Source: Pusillimonas sp. MFBS29
GTDB taxonomy: Bacteria > Pseudomonadota > Gammaproteobacteria > Burkholderiales > Burkholderiaceae_B
Direction of reading: 5' to 3'
Length of the DNA stretch: 64,000 bases
Assembly: GCF_020687695.1 (NCBI RefSeq)
Contig: NZ_JAJEWL010000001.1
Coordinates: forward strand, 186,001 to 250,000
The stretch's first letter is position 1. Each line of letters starts with the position of its first letter. This document shows positions 20,157 to 29,730 of the stretch, piece by piece. Below the pieces are notes generated by a model that was given only the letters and a program-made list of their open reading frames with translations, was not told where the DNA came from and searched no databases. Both the position numbers and the translations under genes were made by a program.

Positions 20157-21854
20157 TCAGGCCTGTGCGGCCTGAGCCTGTTCTCGTATCTTCTGCAGTG
20201 TGGTCGTCGGGGAAATTGCTTCCGGATCGATCAGGCAATGCAGGATGGCGGGTTTGCCACTGGCCAGTGCGCGCTCGAATGCGGGTGCGAATTGCTCGGT
20301 GGTTTCCACGCGCTCGCCATGGCCGCCAAAAGCCTGGGCATAGGCGGCAAAGTCAGGGTTCTGCAAAGCGGTTGCCGACAGACGCGCAGGGTAATTGCGC
20401 TCCTGGTGCATGCGTATGGTGCCGTACATGCCATTGTCGATCAGCAGCACGATTATGGGAAGCTGATACTGCACGGCGGTGGCGAATTCCTGGCCATGCA
20501 TCATGAAGCAGCCGTCGCCGGCGAAGCACACGACCGTTCTCGAGGGGTTGATGCGCTTGGCGCCCACGGCAGCGGGCAGGCCGTAGCCCATGGACCCGGA
20601 TGTAGGTGCCAGTTGGGTGCCGTAGCGGGTGAACGGATGAAAGCGGTGCACCCAGGTGGCGTAATTGCCCGCGCCATTGCACAGAATGGCGTCGTCGGGC
20701 AGGGCCGTACGCAGGTAATTCATGACCTGGCCCATTTGCAGCGTGCCCGGATGGGTGATGGCTGTCGGGTCGTTCCAGGCCACGTAACTGGCGCGCAGGC
20801 GATCACGTTCGGCAGACCAGACCGGTGTGTGTGCAGGGCTCAGGTCAGACAAGGCCTGGGCGAACGCCATGGGCGACACGTTAATGCCCAGGTCGGCCCG
20901 ATAAACACGGTTCAGCTCGCTTGCGTCGGGGTGTACGTGAATCAGGTTCTGGGCTGGTACAGGAATATCGAACAGACTATAGCTTTGGCTGGCCACCTCG
21001 GGCATGCGTCCACCCACCAGCAGGACCAGGTCGGCTTCTTTGATGTAGCGCATCAGCTCGGGATTGCTGCCCAGGCCGACATCACCGACGAAGCAGGGAT
21101 GGGCGGTCGAGCAGAGCATTTGCCGGCGGAACTGAACGGCTACGGGTAACTGGTGGCGTGTGCAGAAGTCGGAAAACTGGTCAACGGCCGATTGATTCCA
21201 GCGGGTGCCACCCAAAATGGCGATGGGCTTGCGGGCCTGGGCCAGCTGTTGTGCCAGTGCCTGCAGTTGCTGGGTGGTGGGAGCACTTTCAATGACCTCG
21301 TAACGAGGAGCGTCGGCGACGGCGGCCATCTCGACCAGCATGTCTTCGGGCAGGGCAATGACGACCGGGCCCGGACGACCCGAGGTCGCAATGTGAAAGG
21401 CTCGTGAAATAATTTCCGGTATGCGCTCGACCTGGTCTATTTCGGTCGTCCATTTGGTCTGCGTACCAAACACTGCGCGGTAATCCATTTCCTGAAAGGC
21501 TTCGCGCTCACGCATGCCACGTTCAATCTGACCAACGAACAGAATGAACGGCGTGGAGTCTTGCATGGCAATATGCACCCCTGCCATCGCATTGGCCGCG
21601 CCCGGTCCGCGCGTTACCATGCAGATGCCAGGCTTGCCGGTCAGCTTGCCATAGGCATCGGCCATCATGGATGCACCGCCTTCCTGACGGCATACGGTTA
21701 CCTGTATGTCGGCATCGTGCAGGCCGTCAAGAACCGCCAGATAACTTTCGCCAGGTACGCAAAATACGTGCTCGGTGCCGTGTGCAAGCAGCTGATCGAC
21801 AAGTATGTGTCCGCCCATACGGGGGCTGGGTGTGGGAAGAGTGCTGGATGTCAT
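20157..21854 (-). CDS. ThDP-dependent acetolactate synthase-like enzyme
   Basis: A 565-residue member of the acetolactate synthase / pyruvate oxidase / benzoylformate decarboxylase family. The ThDP glutamate lies in CRQEGGASMMADAYGK, followed by VTRGPGAANAM; the C-terminal ThDP/Mg motif is CFAGDGCFMMHGQEF ... DNGMYGT. No small regulatory subunit gene is adjacent, so a catabolic role is more likely than branched-chain synthesis; the substrate is not clear. I start at ATG 21854 (MTSSTLPTP); earlier in-frame starts lack ribosome sites and would run through the inverted repeats of the shared control region. It is divergent from a LysR regulator that probably controls it. Confidence 0.8.
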   Translation of the reverse strand: MTSSTLPTPSPRMGGHILVDQLLAHGTEHVFCVPGESYLAVLDGLHDADIQVTVCRQEGGASMMADAYGKLTGKPGICMVTRGPGAANAMAGVHIAMQDSTPFILFVGQIERGMREREAFQEMDYRAVFGTQTKWTTEIDQVERIPEIISRAFHIATSGRPGPVVIALPEDMLVEMAAVADAPRYEVIESAPTTQQLQALAQQLAQARKPIAILGGTRWNQSAVDQFSDFCTRHQLPVAVQFRRQMLCSTAHPCFVGDVGLGSNPELMRYIKEADLVLLVGGRMPEVASQSYSLFDIPVPAQNLIHVHPDASELNRVYRADLGINVSPMAFAQALSDLSPAHTPVWSAERDRLRASYVAWNDPTAITHPGTLQMGQVMNYLRTALPDDAILCNGAGNYATWVHRFHPFTRYGTQLAPTSGSMGYGLPAAVGAKRINPSRTVVCFAGDGCFMMHGQEFATAVQYQLPIIVLLIDNGMYGTIRMHQERNYPARLSATALQNPDFAAYAQAFGGHGERVETTEQFAPAFERALASGKPAILHCLIDPEAISPTTTLQKIREQAQAAQA

Positions 21855-21871
21855 AATGGGTGAGGATAATG

Positions 21872-21891
21872 TGCGTTGCATGCACAACGCA
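21872..21891. promoter_or_regulatory. Inverted repeat upstream of the ThDP enzyme gene
   Basis: TGCGTTG-CATGCA-CAACGCA: perfect 7-bp arms around a 6-bp spacer, 17 bp upstream of the ThDP enzyme start. Candidate operator overlapping the promoter; no protein can be assigned. Confidence 0.4.
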
Positions 21892-21908
21892 ATTGATAAA
21901 ATTGCACA

Positions 21909-21933
21909 ATGTCTTGCTATTTCCGCAAGACAT
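21909..21933. promoter_or_regulatory. Candidate LysR-type binding site in the divergent control region
   Basis: ATGTCTTGC-TATTTCC-GCAAGACAT: perfect 9-bp arms around 7 bp. It contains the T-N11-A pattern of LysR-type regulators and lies between the divergent ThDP enzyme and lysR genes, where a member of that family would bind to control the enzyme gene and itself. Confidence 0.55.
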
Positions 21934-22032
21934 GCCATACAGTCCGGAAAGCTGATTCTACTCTGGTAGCATCGGGCGATGGCCTGTGCCGGCATATTGC
22001 ACCCCGTATCCGCAGTATGGTGATCAAGGTAT

Positions 22033-22938
22033 ATGAGAAACGGAATTCCCCATTTGGGAGCTTTACAGGCGTTCGAGGCAACCGCAAGGCTGGGTTCGTT
22101 TTCCCGGGCTGCGGAAGAGCTGTCGCTGACGCATAGTGCCATTTATCGTCAGGTGACCGGGCTGGAAGAAAGGCTCGGCGTTCAACTGTTGACGCGCGTG
22201 CGCCGCCGTGTCGCGGTAACCGATGCCGGTGCGGAATACGCGGCACGGGTGCGCCATCACCTGGAACAGCTCGAGAAAGACACCTTTGGCCTGATCTCGC
22301 GCTCCGGCATGGGCCGCAGCCTGCATATCGCCGTGTTGCCGACCCTGGCGACTACCTGGCTGCTGCCGCGTCTGCCGGATTTCCAGCGGCAACATGAAGA
22401 CGTGGTCATCAGCCTGTCGGTTCGCACATTGCCTTTTCAGTTCAAGGACCATCCCTTCGATGCGGCCATCTACCATGCCGCGCAGATATGGCCGGATACG
22501 GCCGGAATCAAGCTGTTCGACGAAAGAGAGCTGCTGCCCGTGTGCATTCCCGAGCTCCGGGATCGGGCTAAAGCGTCCGGACGCGGTATTGCCGGCCTGG
22601 TTCATCTGCACATGAGTTCGCGTCCGGATGCCTGGCGCAACTGGTATAAGGCGCAAAATAAAGAGTACATTCCCTCCATCAGTGCCGGGCCACGCTATGA
22701 GCTGTTTACCATGACACTGGCGGCGGTCAGGGCCGGTCTCGGAGTTGCACTTGTGCCGCGCTTTCTGGTTCAACAAGAGATTTCAGATGGTGTGCTGGTC
22801 ACCCCGGCGGAAGGCATGTTGAAAGTGCCTGAGGCTTATTTTTTCAGCTATCCCTTGGTCAGCGAGCGATCCGAGGCGTTGGCATCATTCGAGACGTGGC
22901 TGGCGCAAGCTGCCCATTCCAGCAAGGAGTTTGATTGA
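22033..22938 (+). CDS. LysR-family transcriptional regulator
   Basis: A 301-residue regulator. The N-terminal winged helix-turn-helix spans about residues 8-65 (GSFSRAAEELSLTHSAIYRQ is the helix-turn-helix), and the rest is the periplasmic-binding-like effector domain with TLATTWLLPRLPDFQ and a GcvA-like VRAGLGVALVPRFL. AAGGT lies just before ATG 22033. It is divergent from the ThDP enzyme gene across a 178-bp region that holds two inverted repeats, so that gene is the most likely target. Its stop shares one base with the ggt start, so ggt is probably co-transcribed. Confidence 0.92.
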   Translation: MRNGIPHLGALQAFEATARLGSFSRAAEELSLTHSAIYRQVTGLEERLGVQLLTRVRRRVAVTDAGAEYAARVRHHLEQLEKDTFGLISRSGMGRSLHIAVLPTLATTWLLPRLPDFQRQHEDVVISLSVRTLPFQFKDHPFDAAIYHAAQIWPDTAGIKLFDERELLPVCIPELRDRAKASGRGIAGLVHLHMSSRPDAWRNWYKAQNKEYIPSISAGPRYELFTMTLAAVRAGLGVALVPRFLVQQEISDGVLVTPAEGMLKVPEAYFFSYPLVSERSEALASFETWLAQAAHSSKEFD

Positions 22939-24740
22939 TGAATAGCGTTCAGGCCCGGTTCAAAGGTCTGCTGATGGCGGTAGCTTTGTTGTGCGTGTGG
23001 CCGGCCGCCCGGGGGGCCGACATCCCCGCGCTGTTGCTGCGCGGGGATCCGGGGCAAGGCGGTGTGCTGGCCAAGGAAGATACTCAACCGGAAATCGCCA
23101 CTGGCCGGCAGCGCTCGCAAGCGGCTTACGCTGAACATTACATGGTCAGCAGCGCCAACCCGCTGGCGACCGGGGCGGGTGTCGACATACTGGCGCAAGG
23201 GGGCAGTGCCGCCGACGCAATCATTGCGGCCCAGATGGTGCTGACACTGGTCGAGCCTCAGTCGTCCGGCATAGGGGGCGGCGCTTTTCTGGTCGGCTAT
23301 GACGCACAGACTCAGAAAGTCCAGGCTTACGATGGCCGCGAAACCGCACCGGCAACGGCACGAGGCAACCGTTTCATGCTGGGAGGCGAGGCCATAAACT
23401 TCAAGAGTGCCGTCAATAGCGGCCTGTCGGTGGGTACGCCTGGCGTGCTGCGCATGCTCGAGCAGATCCATAATGAGCACGGCAAGCTGCCGTGGGCGCA
23501 GTTGTTCGAGCCAGCCATACATATGGCGGAACATGGCTTTGCCGTGTCGCCTCGTTTGCATCACATGCTGGTGGATGACGTCGAGCTGCGCCGACAGAAA
23601 GCGTCGGCTGCTTATTTTTACGATGACAAAGGCCAGGCCTGGCCGGTAGGGCATATCCTGAAGAATCCCGCCCTGGCGCAAACCCTGCGTGAACTGGCGG
23701 AGCGTGGGGCAGACGCTTTCTACAGCGGCCGGATAGCAAACGATATCGTGCAGGCTGTGGCTGCGCACGTGGTCCCGGGTGACCTCAGCATGGATGACCT
23801 GGCCGGTTACCGGGCGCTGGAACGTGAGCCGCTATGCGCGCCGTATAAAGTCTATGTTTTGTGTGGTGCTCCGCCGCCCAGTTCGGGGCCGTTGGCTATC
23901 ATCCAGATGCTGACGATGTTGTCCCATACGCCTATCGCCACGCTGGCGCCCGAGTCGGCGGGTGCCATACATTATTTTTCCGAGGCCGGGCGGCTGGCCT
24001 TCGCAGACCGGGCCATGTACGTGGCGGATCCGGCCTTTGCCAAGGTGCCTGTCGAAGCCCTGCTGGATCCACGATACCTGAGCCTGCGTGCAGACCTGAT
24101 CATGCCCAAGCGTTCAATAGGCAGGGCACCGGCAGGTGATCCTCTGGGCATGCTGGCGGTACTCGGAGCGGATGCCTCGCCCGAGTTACCGTCCACGACA
24201 CATGTGGTGGTCGTCGACAGCGATGGTGACGTAATGTCCATGACCAGCAGCATTGAGTCGGCTTTCGGCAGCAAAATATTTGTGGATGGCTTTTTACTGA
24301 ATAATCAGCTGACTGACTTTTCCCTGTCTGACGTTGATGCCGATGACAAACCCATACTCAATCGGGTGGAACCCGGCAAGCGTCCGCGCAGTTCGATGTC
24401 GCCTATGCTGGTTCTGAAGGATGGCAAGCCTTATATGGCACTGGGCTCACCCGGTGGCGCCTCGATCGTTAACTATGTGGCGAAGGTGTTGCTGGGCGTG
24501 CTTGACTGGGACATGAGCATGCAAGAGGCGATAGATTTCCCCAACTTCGGCAGCCGCAATCTTTATACGGATCTTGAAAAATCCACGAGCTTGCGGGGAG
24601 TGGCCGATGAGTTGCGGATGATGGGGCACGAGGTGCGGCAGATTGATTTCCCGAGTGGTGTGCAGGCGGTGCGCCTGTTGCCCGGTAAGCTGGAGGGAGG
24701 TGCCGATCCACGCCGGGAAGGACTGGCGGCCGGCGACTGA
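22938..24740 (+). CDS. ggt: Gamma-glutamyltransferase
   Basis: A 600-residue periplasmic enzyme with a signal peptide (about 1-26, ending AARGA). It transfers or hydrolyses the gamma-glutamyl group of glutathione. The precursor cuts itself before the first Thr of STTHVVVVDSDGD (about 420) to give two subunits. GIGGGAFLV, APPPSSGPL and RPRSSMSPMLV are family blocks, and ALGSPGGASI closes the active site. AAGGAG is 8 bp before ATG 22938; the start overlaps the stop of the lysR gene by one base. A ChaC-like gamma-glutamyl cyclotransferase at 28 kb could also act on glutathione, in the cytoplasm. Confidence 0.95.
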   Translation: MNSVQARFKGLLMAVALLCVWPAARGADIPALLLRGDPGQGGVLAKEDTQPEIATGRQRSQAAYAEHYMVSSANPLATGAGVDILAQGGSAADAIIAAQMVLTLVEPQSSGIGGGAFLVGYDAQTQKVQAYDGRETAPATARGNRFMLGGEAINFKSAVNSGLSVGTPGVLRMLEQIHNEHGKLPWAQLFEPAIHMAEHGFAVSPRLHHMLVDDVELRRQKASAAYFYDDKGQAWPVGHILKNPALAQTLRELAERGADAFYSGRIANDIVQAVAAHVVPGDLSMDDLAGYRALEREPLCAPYKVYVLCGAPPPSSGPLAIIQMLTMLSHTPIATLAPESAGAIHYFSEAGRLAFADRAMYVADPAFAKVPVEALLDPRYLSLRADLIMPKRSIGRAPAGDPLGMLAVLGADASPELPSTTHVVVVDSDGDVMSMTSSIESAFGSKIFVDGFLLNNQLTDFSLSDVDADDKPILNRVEPGKRPRSSMSPMLVLKDGKPYMALGSPGGASIVNYVAKVLLGVLDWDMSMQEAIDFPNFGSRNLYTDLEKSTSLRGVADELRMMGHEVRQIDFPSGVQAVRLLPGKLEGGADPRREGLAAGD

Positions 24741-24792
24741 AAGCGTCTGCCTGGGCGCTCGGCTGATGCCGGGCCCGGGCGCCAGAAGCCGG

Positions 24793-25641
24793 TTACCGGA
24801 AAACCACCGTCCGCTGGCCATTGAGCAAAATGCGGTGTTCTACATGTGATTGCACAGCCCGCGCCAGCACCAGAGACTCGACGTCGCTGCCGACCCGGGC
24901 CAGATCGTGGGCTCCCAGTGCGTGGTCCACGCGCTCGATGTCCTGTTCGATGATGGGGCCTTCATCCAGGTCTGCGGTTACGTAGTGGGCTGTGGCCCCT
25001 ATGATTTTGACACCGCGTGCGTGGGCCTGGTGATACGGGCGGGCGCCCTTGAAGCTGGGCAGGAAACTGTGGTGGATATTGATGGCTTTGCCCGACAAGG
25101 CCTGGCACAGATTATTGGACAGAATCTGCATATAGCGGGCCAGCACAACCAGATCTACGTTCTCTTGTTTTACCAGATCAAGAATCTGCTGCTCCTGTGC
25201 TTCGCGGGTCTCGGGACTGACAGGCAGATAATGATAGGGAATCCCGTAGGCCTTGGCCATGCCTTCATAATCCCGGTGGTTGGACACGATTCCGGCAATC
25301 TCGACCGGAAGCTGGCCGCTATGCGTGCGGAACAGCAGGTCATTCAGGCAATGGCCCTGGCGACTGACCAATATCAGCAGACGCGCCTTGCGCTGCGCAT
25401 CATGGATATTGGCCTGCATGTTGAACTTGTTTGCAGTGCTTTCGAAAGATGCCTTGAGCTCGGCTACGTCGGCGGCTTCGGGCAAGGCGAAGTGTACGCG
25501 CAGGAAAAAACGTTCGGTTTCTACCTCGCCGAACTGCTGTGCATCGATAATATTGCCGTGCAGGCCCAGCAGCCAGCCGGTGACGCTGTGCACGATGCCT
25601 ATGCGATCAGGGCAGGACAGGGTCAGGATGTAGTCATTCAT
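24793..25641 (-). CDS. purU: Formyltetrahydrofolate deformylase PurU
   Basis: A 282-residue protein with an N-terminal ACT domain ([18 protein letters not shown], about 5-75) and a C-terminal formyltransferase-like domain. PurU hydrolyses 10-formyl-THF to formate and THF, balancing one-carbon pools. Catalytic Asn/His/Asp are in [19 protein letters not shown] and [14 protein letters not shown] take ATG 25641 (MNDYILTLS); ATG 25656 is possible. Either start overlaps the end of the upstream oxidase gene, by 8 bp or 23 bp, which implies coupled translation. Confidence 0.93.
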   Translation of the reverse strand: MNDYILTLSCPDRIGIVHSVTGWLLGLHGNIIDAQQFGEVETERFFLRVHFALPEAADVAELKASFESTANKFNMQANIHDAQRKARLLILVSRQGHCLNDLLFRTHSGQLPVEIAGIVSNHRDYEGMAKAYGIPYHYLPVSPETREAQEQQILDLVKQENVDLVVLARYMQILSNNLCQALSGKAINIHHSFLPSFKGARPYHQAHARGVKIIGATAHYVTADLDEGPIIEQDIERVDHALGAHDLARVGSDVESLVLARAVQSHVEHRILLNGQRTVVFR

Positions 25642-26776
25642 GTTTTGGTGTTCCATCAGGCTTGGGCGCTTTGCCAAGCGCTTCGTGTACGTTTCGGGCG
25701 ATGGCCAGGCTGGCCGTCAGGGCCGGAGATTCCATGCCAAACAGGTTCACCAGGTTGGGAACGCCGTGCACGGCAGGCCCTACGATGGCGAAGTCGGCGG
25801 CGGGTTCGCCGGGGCCGACAATCTTCGGCCGGATGCCCGTGTAACCTGGATTAAGCGCGCCATCGGGCAAAGCCGGCCAGTAGCTGCGTACTGCGGCATA
25901 GAAGCTATCGGCCCGGCGGGGATCCAGTGAATAGTCTTCGCCGTCTATCCATTCCGTATCGGGGCCGAACTTCGCCTGCCCTCCCAGGTCTATGGTCAGG
26001 TGTACGCCCAGACCTGCGCTGTCGGGCATGGGATAGATCAGACGGTTGAAGGGAGAGCGGCCAGACAAGGTAAAGTAATTTCCCTTGCAGAAGTACGCTT
26101 CCGGAATGAATTGTTCGGGCTGGCCGGCCAGTTTGCGGGCCACGGACGGTGCATGCAGGCCGGTAGAGTTGATCACGCAGTTGGCTGTCAGCGTCATGGG
26201 CTCGTCGCCATCGAACTCCAGTTCGAATTCTCCTGAGTCCAGGATCTTGCCTTGGCGGAAAGTGGTATGAAATACGCACTGTGCACCATGGTTTTCCGCA
26301 TCGCCCTGCAGGGCCAGCATCAGGCCATGGCTGTCGATGATACCGGTCGAAGGAGAGACCAGTGCTGCATCACAAACCAGCGCCGGCTCCAGCGCGCGAG
26401 CCTGTTCGCCACTGATCTGATACAGGTCATCCACACCATTACGTCGGGCTCGCTCCGCAATCAGGTGCAGTTGTGCACTCTGTTCCGGTGTGGCCGCGAC
26501 GATGAGCTTGCCGGTTCTTTTGTGCGCGATGCCGCGCTCGGCGCAATAGTCGTAAAGCATGTGCTTGCCGGCGACGCACAGTTGCGCCTTCAGGCTGCCT
26601 GCCTCGTAATAGATCCCGGCATGAATGACTTCCGAATTGCGTGAGCTGGTACCTGTGCCGATAGCCTCTGTGGCCTCTACTAGCAATACTTCCCGTCCTG
26701 CCAGGGAAAGTTCACGCGCGATGGCAAGGCCGACGACGCCGGCGCCCAGTACGACGCAGTCTATATCTGCTGTCAT
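25634..26776 (-). CDS. FAD-dependent oxidoreductase, L-2-hydroxyglutarate oxidase-like (DAO family)
   Basis: A 380-residue flavoprotein of the DAO family. The dinucleotide-binding start is [19 protein letters not shown], followed by [18 protein letters not shown], the block shared with L-2-hydroxyglutarate oxidase LhgO/Yga[14 protein letters not shown] and [15 protein letters not shown] are further matches. LhgO oxidises L-2-hydroxyglutarate to 2-oxoglutarate, but related proteins act on other hydroxy- or amino acids, so I leave the symbol blank. It is the first gene of a pair with purU and follows a flavin reductase gene on the same strand. Confidence 0.8.
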   Translation of the reverse strand: MTADIDCVVLGAGVVGLAIARELSLAGREVLLVEATEAIGTGTSSRNSEVIHAGIYYEAGSLKAQLCVAGKHMLYDYCAERGIAHKRTGKLIVAATPEQSAQLHLIAERARRNGVDDLYQISGEQARALEPALVCDAALVSPSTGIIDSHGLMLALQGDAENHGAQCVFHTTFRQGKILDSGEFELEFDGDEPMTLTANCVINSTGLHAPSVARKLAGQPEQFIPEAYFCKGNYFTLSGRSPFNRLIYPMPDSAGLGVHLTIDLGGQAKFGPDTEWIDGEDYSLDPRRADSFYAAVRSYWPALPDGALNPGYTGIRPKIVGPGEPAADFAIVGPAVHGVPNLVNLFGMESPALTASLAIARNVHEALGKAPKPDGTPKHE

Positions 26777-26815
26777 AGTATGTCCTGCATGGTTGTTAAT
26801 TCCGTCTGTCGCCTG

Positions 26816-27340
26816 TCAGTTGCTTGATAAAGGTTCGGTGGACGGAGTCAAGTCGAAATCGCCCGCATGATACACCAGCGGCTGATTGAAATTTCGATGG
26901 CAATGCTCGACCTGCCCGACAAATATCACGTGGTCGCCTGCATCGTGCTGCGTAAGGTTGAAGCACTCGAACCAGGCAGCGCATTCCTGATCATCAAGCA
27001 TCAGTGTACCGCCGGGCGCACGTGTCAGGGCCAGGCCTTCAAAGCGCTTTGTTTGCGGGCCGTAGGCAAAGCGCTTGGCCAGATTCAGCTGGGGCGCGGC
27101 AAGCACATGGATGACATAGCGCTGTGCAGCCTGGAAGTGAATCAGTGACGAGGCATTGCGTGTAAGAGACCAAAGCACCATCGGCGGTTCCAGCGAGACC
27201 GAGTTGAATGAGCTGATGGTAAGCCCGAGTGGCTTGTGATTCGTCGGGTCTTCAGTGGTGATCACCGTGACGCCGGTTGCAAATCGGCCCAGGGCGGAGC
27301 GAAAGAAAGCCGAATCAAAATCGGGACGTGTTGGCGCCAT
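26816..27340 (-). CDS. Flavin reductase family protein
   Basis: A 174-residue protein of the FMN-binding split-barrel flavin reductase family (HpaC/RutF type). GRFATGVTVITT at the N-terminus, TISSFNSVSLEPPMVLWSL for flavin binding and the C-terminal GDHVIFVGQVEHC are typical. These proteins reduce free FMN or FAD with NAD(P)H for partner monooxygenases; no two-component monooxygenase is in the window. It lies 39 bp upstream of the FAD oxidase gene and 20 bp downstream of pdxH on the same strand. Confidence 0.88.
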   Translation of the reverse strand: MAPTRPDFDSAFFRSALGRFATGVTVITTEDPTNHKPLGLTISSFNSVSLEPPMVLWSLTRNASSLIHFQAAQRYVIHVLAAPQLNLAKRFAYGPQTKRFEGLALTRAPGGTLMLDDQECAAWFECFNLTQHDAGDHVIFVGQVEHCHRNFNQPLVYHAGDFDLTPSTEPLSSN

Positions 27341-27360
27341 GGTAATTCTGGTGCCGCTGC

Positions 27361-27993
27361 TTACGGCGCCAGCCGCACATGCGTCCAGGCCTGGTGTGCA
27401 TCGCGTTGGAACACCAGCCTGTCGTGCAGGCGCGATGGGCGCCCCTGCCAGAATTCAACGCGCTGCGGATCAAGGCGGTAGCCGCCCCAGTGTTCAGGCC
27501 GTGCCGGATTCTCGCCCAGTGATGCAGTCAGTTTTTCCTTGCGTTCTTCGAGCTCTTCACGGGTGATGGGCTGGCTTTGTGGCGATACCCATGCCCCTAT
27601 GCGCGAGCCCAGGGGGCGGCTGTGATAGTAGGTGTCAGATTCCTCGCCAGCCACTTTTTCGATTGAGCCTTCCAGCCGTACCTGGCGCTCGAGAGCCGGC
27701 CAGAAGAACAGCAGGCTGGCGCTGGGGTTTTCTGCCAGTTCGTGACCTTTGCGGGAAAGATAGTTGGTAAAAAAGACAAAGCCACGTGAATCAAAGCCTT
27801 TCAGCAGCACGATGCGGGCCGAAGGTTTGCCAGACAGCGTGGTTGTCGCCAGTGTCATGGCATTGGGCTCGGGTACGTTGGCCTTCAGGGCTTCATCGAA
27901 CCACAGTGCGAACTGTTCGAAAGGGTCAGCCGCCAGCGATGCCTCGGTCAGTTCGAATTTTTCGTAGCTCTGGCGGATATCGGCAACGGTCAT
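27361..27993 (-). CDS. pdxH: Pyridoxamine 5'-phosphate oxidase
   Basis: A 210-residue FMN enzyme that makes pyridoxal 5'-phosphate. Conserved blocks: [48 protein letters not shown] and, at the C-terminus, RLHDRLVF. Length and motifs are normal. It precedes the flavin reductase gene by 20 bp; both proteins are split-barrel FMN binders, but there is no known functional link. Confidence 0.95.
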   Translation of the reverse strand: MTVADIRQSYEKFELTEASLAADPFEQFALWFDEALKANVPEPNAMTLATTTLSGKPSARIVLLKGFDSRGFVFFTNYLSRKGHELAENPSASLLFFWPALERQVRLEGSIEKVAGEESDTYYHSRPLGSRIGAWVSPQSQPITREELEERKEKLTASLGENPARPEHWGGYRLDPQRVEFWQGRPSRLHDRLVFQRDAHQAWTHVRLAP

Positions 27994-28069
27994 GGTGGCG
28001 GCAGAAAATGAGGGAAGGAAGAAAATACTAGTTTACCGGATGTCGCACTGGAACGACGCCGGATGCAGT

Positions 28070-28717
28070 TCAGTTGCGCTCTTCCATGGAGTGACGCAGT
28101 GCGCCGACCAGGTGCTGCAGCCGTTTGTCGTGGATATTTGACTGTTTCAGCGCTTGTGCAGTTTCCAGCACATATTCTATGCATGGGCCGTAACTGCCAT
28201 GAGCGTTGCGTACGATTTGCACCAGGCGCTCGACAGGCAGTCCGCTTACGTAAGCGTCGGTATTGCGGTTCATGGTGAAGGCCAGGGCAGAAACAGATCC
28301 GTCGCGCGTACGACAATTGAGCCATTTGGGGATATAGGCGCCGCTGGGCATTTCGCGCCGCCACAGGGCTTCCATGGTGGTGGGCACATCGCCGGCCGGG
28401 ATGCGGAATACGACACCCTGGCAGGAACCGCCGGTATCCAGGCCAAACACCAGCCCCGGCTGATCAGGCGTACCCCGGTTAACCCGTGACCACAGGCACA
28501 GGGCTCGATGATAGCCATGCAGCAGGGCTATGCGTTTCTCGGCAAAGTCGAATTCGGGGCGCCATATCAGTGAGCCATAGCCGTACAGCCAGAGATCCTG
28601 ATCAGGTTGCCAGTCAGCCAGCGCTGCCTGCAGCGACTCATGACGTTCGGCGTCGGTAAGGAGCCGGAAATTGGCGGGAGCGGGAATCGAATGGGGGTCT
28701 GGCGAAAATGTAGACAC
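28070..28717 (-). CDS. ChaC-like gamma-glutamylcyclotransferase
   Basis: A 215-residue protein. The segment LWLYGYGSLIWRPEFDF is the ChaC/GGCT signature (YGSLiW), followed by the beta-barrel block HRALCLWSRVNRGTPDQPGLVFGL and WRREM. Family members open gamma-glutamyl peptides, especially glutathione, to 5-oxoproline. I take GTG 28717 (MSTFSPDPHS) because the upstream in-frame sequence has no family similarity and GGAG lies about 11 bases before; this start is uncertain. The gene is divergent from tcdA. Confidence 0.82.
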   Translation of the reverse strand: MSTFSPDPHSIPAPANFRLLTDAERHESLQAALADWQPDQDLWLYGYGSLIWRPEFDFAEKRIALLHGYHRALCLWSRVNRGTPDQPGLVFGLDTGGSCQGVVFRIPAGDVPTTMEALWRREMPSGAYIPKWLNCRTRDGSVSALAFTMNRNTDAYVSGLPVERLVQIVRNAHGSYGPCIEYVLETAQALKQSNIHDKRLQHLVGALRHSMEERN

Positions 28718-28890
28718 TTTGCTGGCGGCTCCAGGGGTTGGGAACAGTGCTATTTTAAGCCTCTCGTGGAATGCCGCTAAAGTCCGCTGTCTGTTTGTGG
28801 TTTTTTTGTAAACTGCTGACTGAACGTGGCGATGCCATTTCGCGCCGAGTTCCAGGGTCTTTATCACTCTACATTTTTTCCGGGTTTGCG

Positions 28891-29718
28891 ATGTCCGATG
28901 CTGTTTCTGTTGATCCGGGGCGCCGTTTTGGCGGCCTGGAGCGCTTGTATGGTCCGTCCAGCCTGGAAAGGCTGGCTGGAGCACATGTGGTCGTGGCCGG
29001 TATAGGAGGGGTGGGCTCGTGGTGTGCCGAAGCGCTGGCCCGTACCGGCGTTGGGGCGATCGGGCTGATCGATCTTGATCATATCGCCGAGTCAAACATC
29101 AACCGTCAGTTGCATGCCCTGAGCGCAACCCTGGGTCAGGCCAAGGTCGAGGCCATGGCTCACCGTGTACAAGGCATTAATCCTGGCTGTCGCCTGCAGG
29201 TTATTGACGATTTCGTCAGCCCCGAGAACGTGGCGGATCTGTTTGCCGATGATGTCAGCGTCATTATTGACTGCACCGACCAGGCCCAGGCCAAGATCGC
29301 CATGATTCTCGAAGCGCGGCGCCGCCGGATACCTGTCGTGGTGTGTGGTGGCGCTGGCGGCAAGACCAATCCCCTGACCCTGCGGGCGGGCGACCTGTCT
29401 GCCGCTGTCAATGATGCTTTGCTGTCCAGGTTGCGAAATACACTGAGGCGGCTGCACGGCTATCCCAAGGCAGCCGATCAGGCAGGCAAGGTACGCAAGC
29501 GGATACCCAAAATGAATGTCCGGGCGCTGTGGTTTGACCAGCCGGCCCTGTTGCCGGCGCAATGGCAGCAGGCGGCCGGGCAGGGAACAGATACAGAAGC
29601 CCTGCAGGGTTTGTCGTGTGCAGGTTATGGTTCGGCCGTCACCGTAACGGCGACCATGGGTATGGCGGCCGCCAACGAAGCCATTCAATACATTCTGAAC
29701 GGAAAATTTGTCAGCTAA
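28891..29718 (+). CDS. tcdA: tRNA threonylcarbamoyladenosine dehydratase TcdA
   Basis: A 275-residue E1-like (ThiF/MoeB fold) protein that cyclises t6A to ct6A at position 37 of tRNA. The ATP-binding Rossmann motif is VVVAGIGGVGSWCAEALART, followed by IDLDHIAESNINRQLHAL and CTDQAQAK. Unlike ThiF and MoeB it lacks the CxxC zinc pairs, as expected for TcdA. ATG 28891 (MSDAVSVDPG) is preferred; the in-frame start at 28771 adds unrelated residues. It is divergent from the ChaC-like gene and convergent with the VOC gene. Confidence 0.93.
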   Translation: MSDAVSVDPGRRFGGLERLYGPSSLERLAGAHVVVAGIGGVGSWCAEALARTGVGAIGLIDLDHIAESNINRQLHALSATLGQAKVEAMAHRVQGINPGCRLQVIDDFVSPENVADLFADDVSVIIDCTDQAQAKIAMILEARRRRIPVVVCGGAGGKTNPLTLRAGDLSAAVNDALLSRLRNTLRRLHGYPKAADQAGKVRKRIPKMNVRALWFDQPALLPAQWQQAAGQGTDTEALQGLSCAGYGSAVTVTATMGMAAANEAIQYILNGKFVS

Positions 29719-29730
29719 TTCGCCGCTTGC

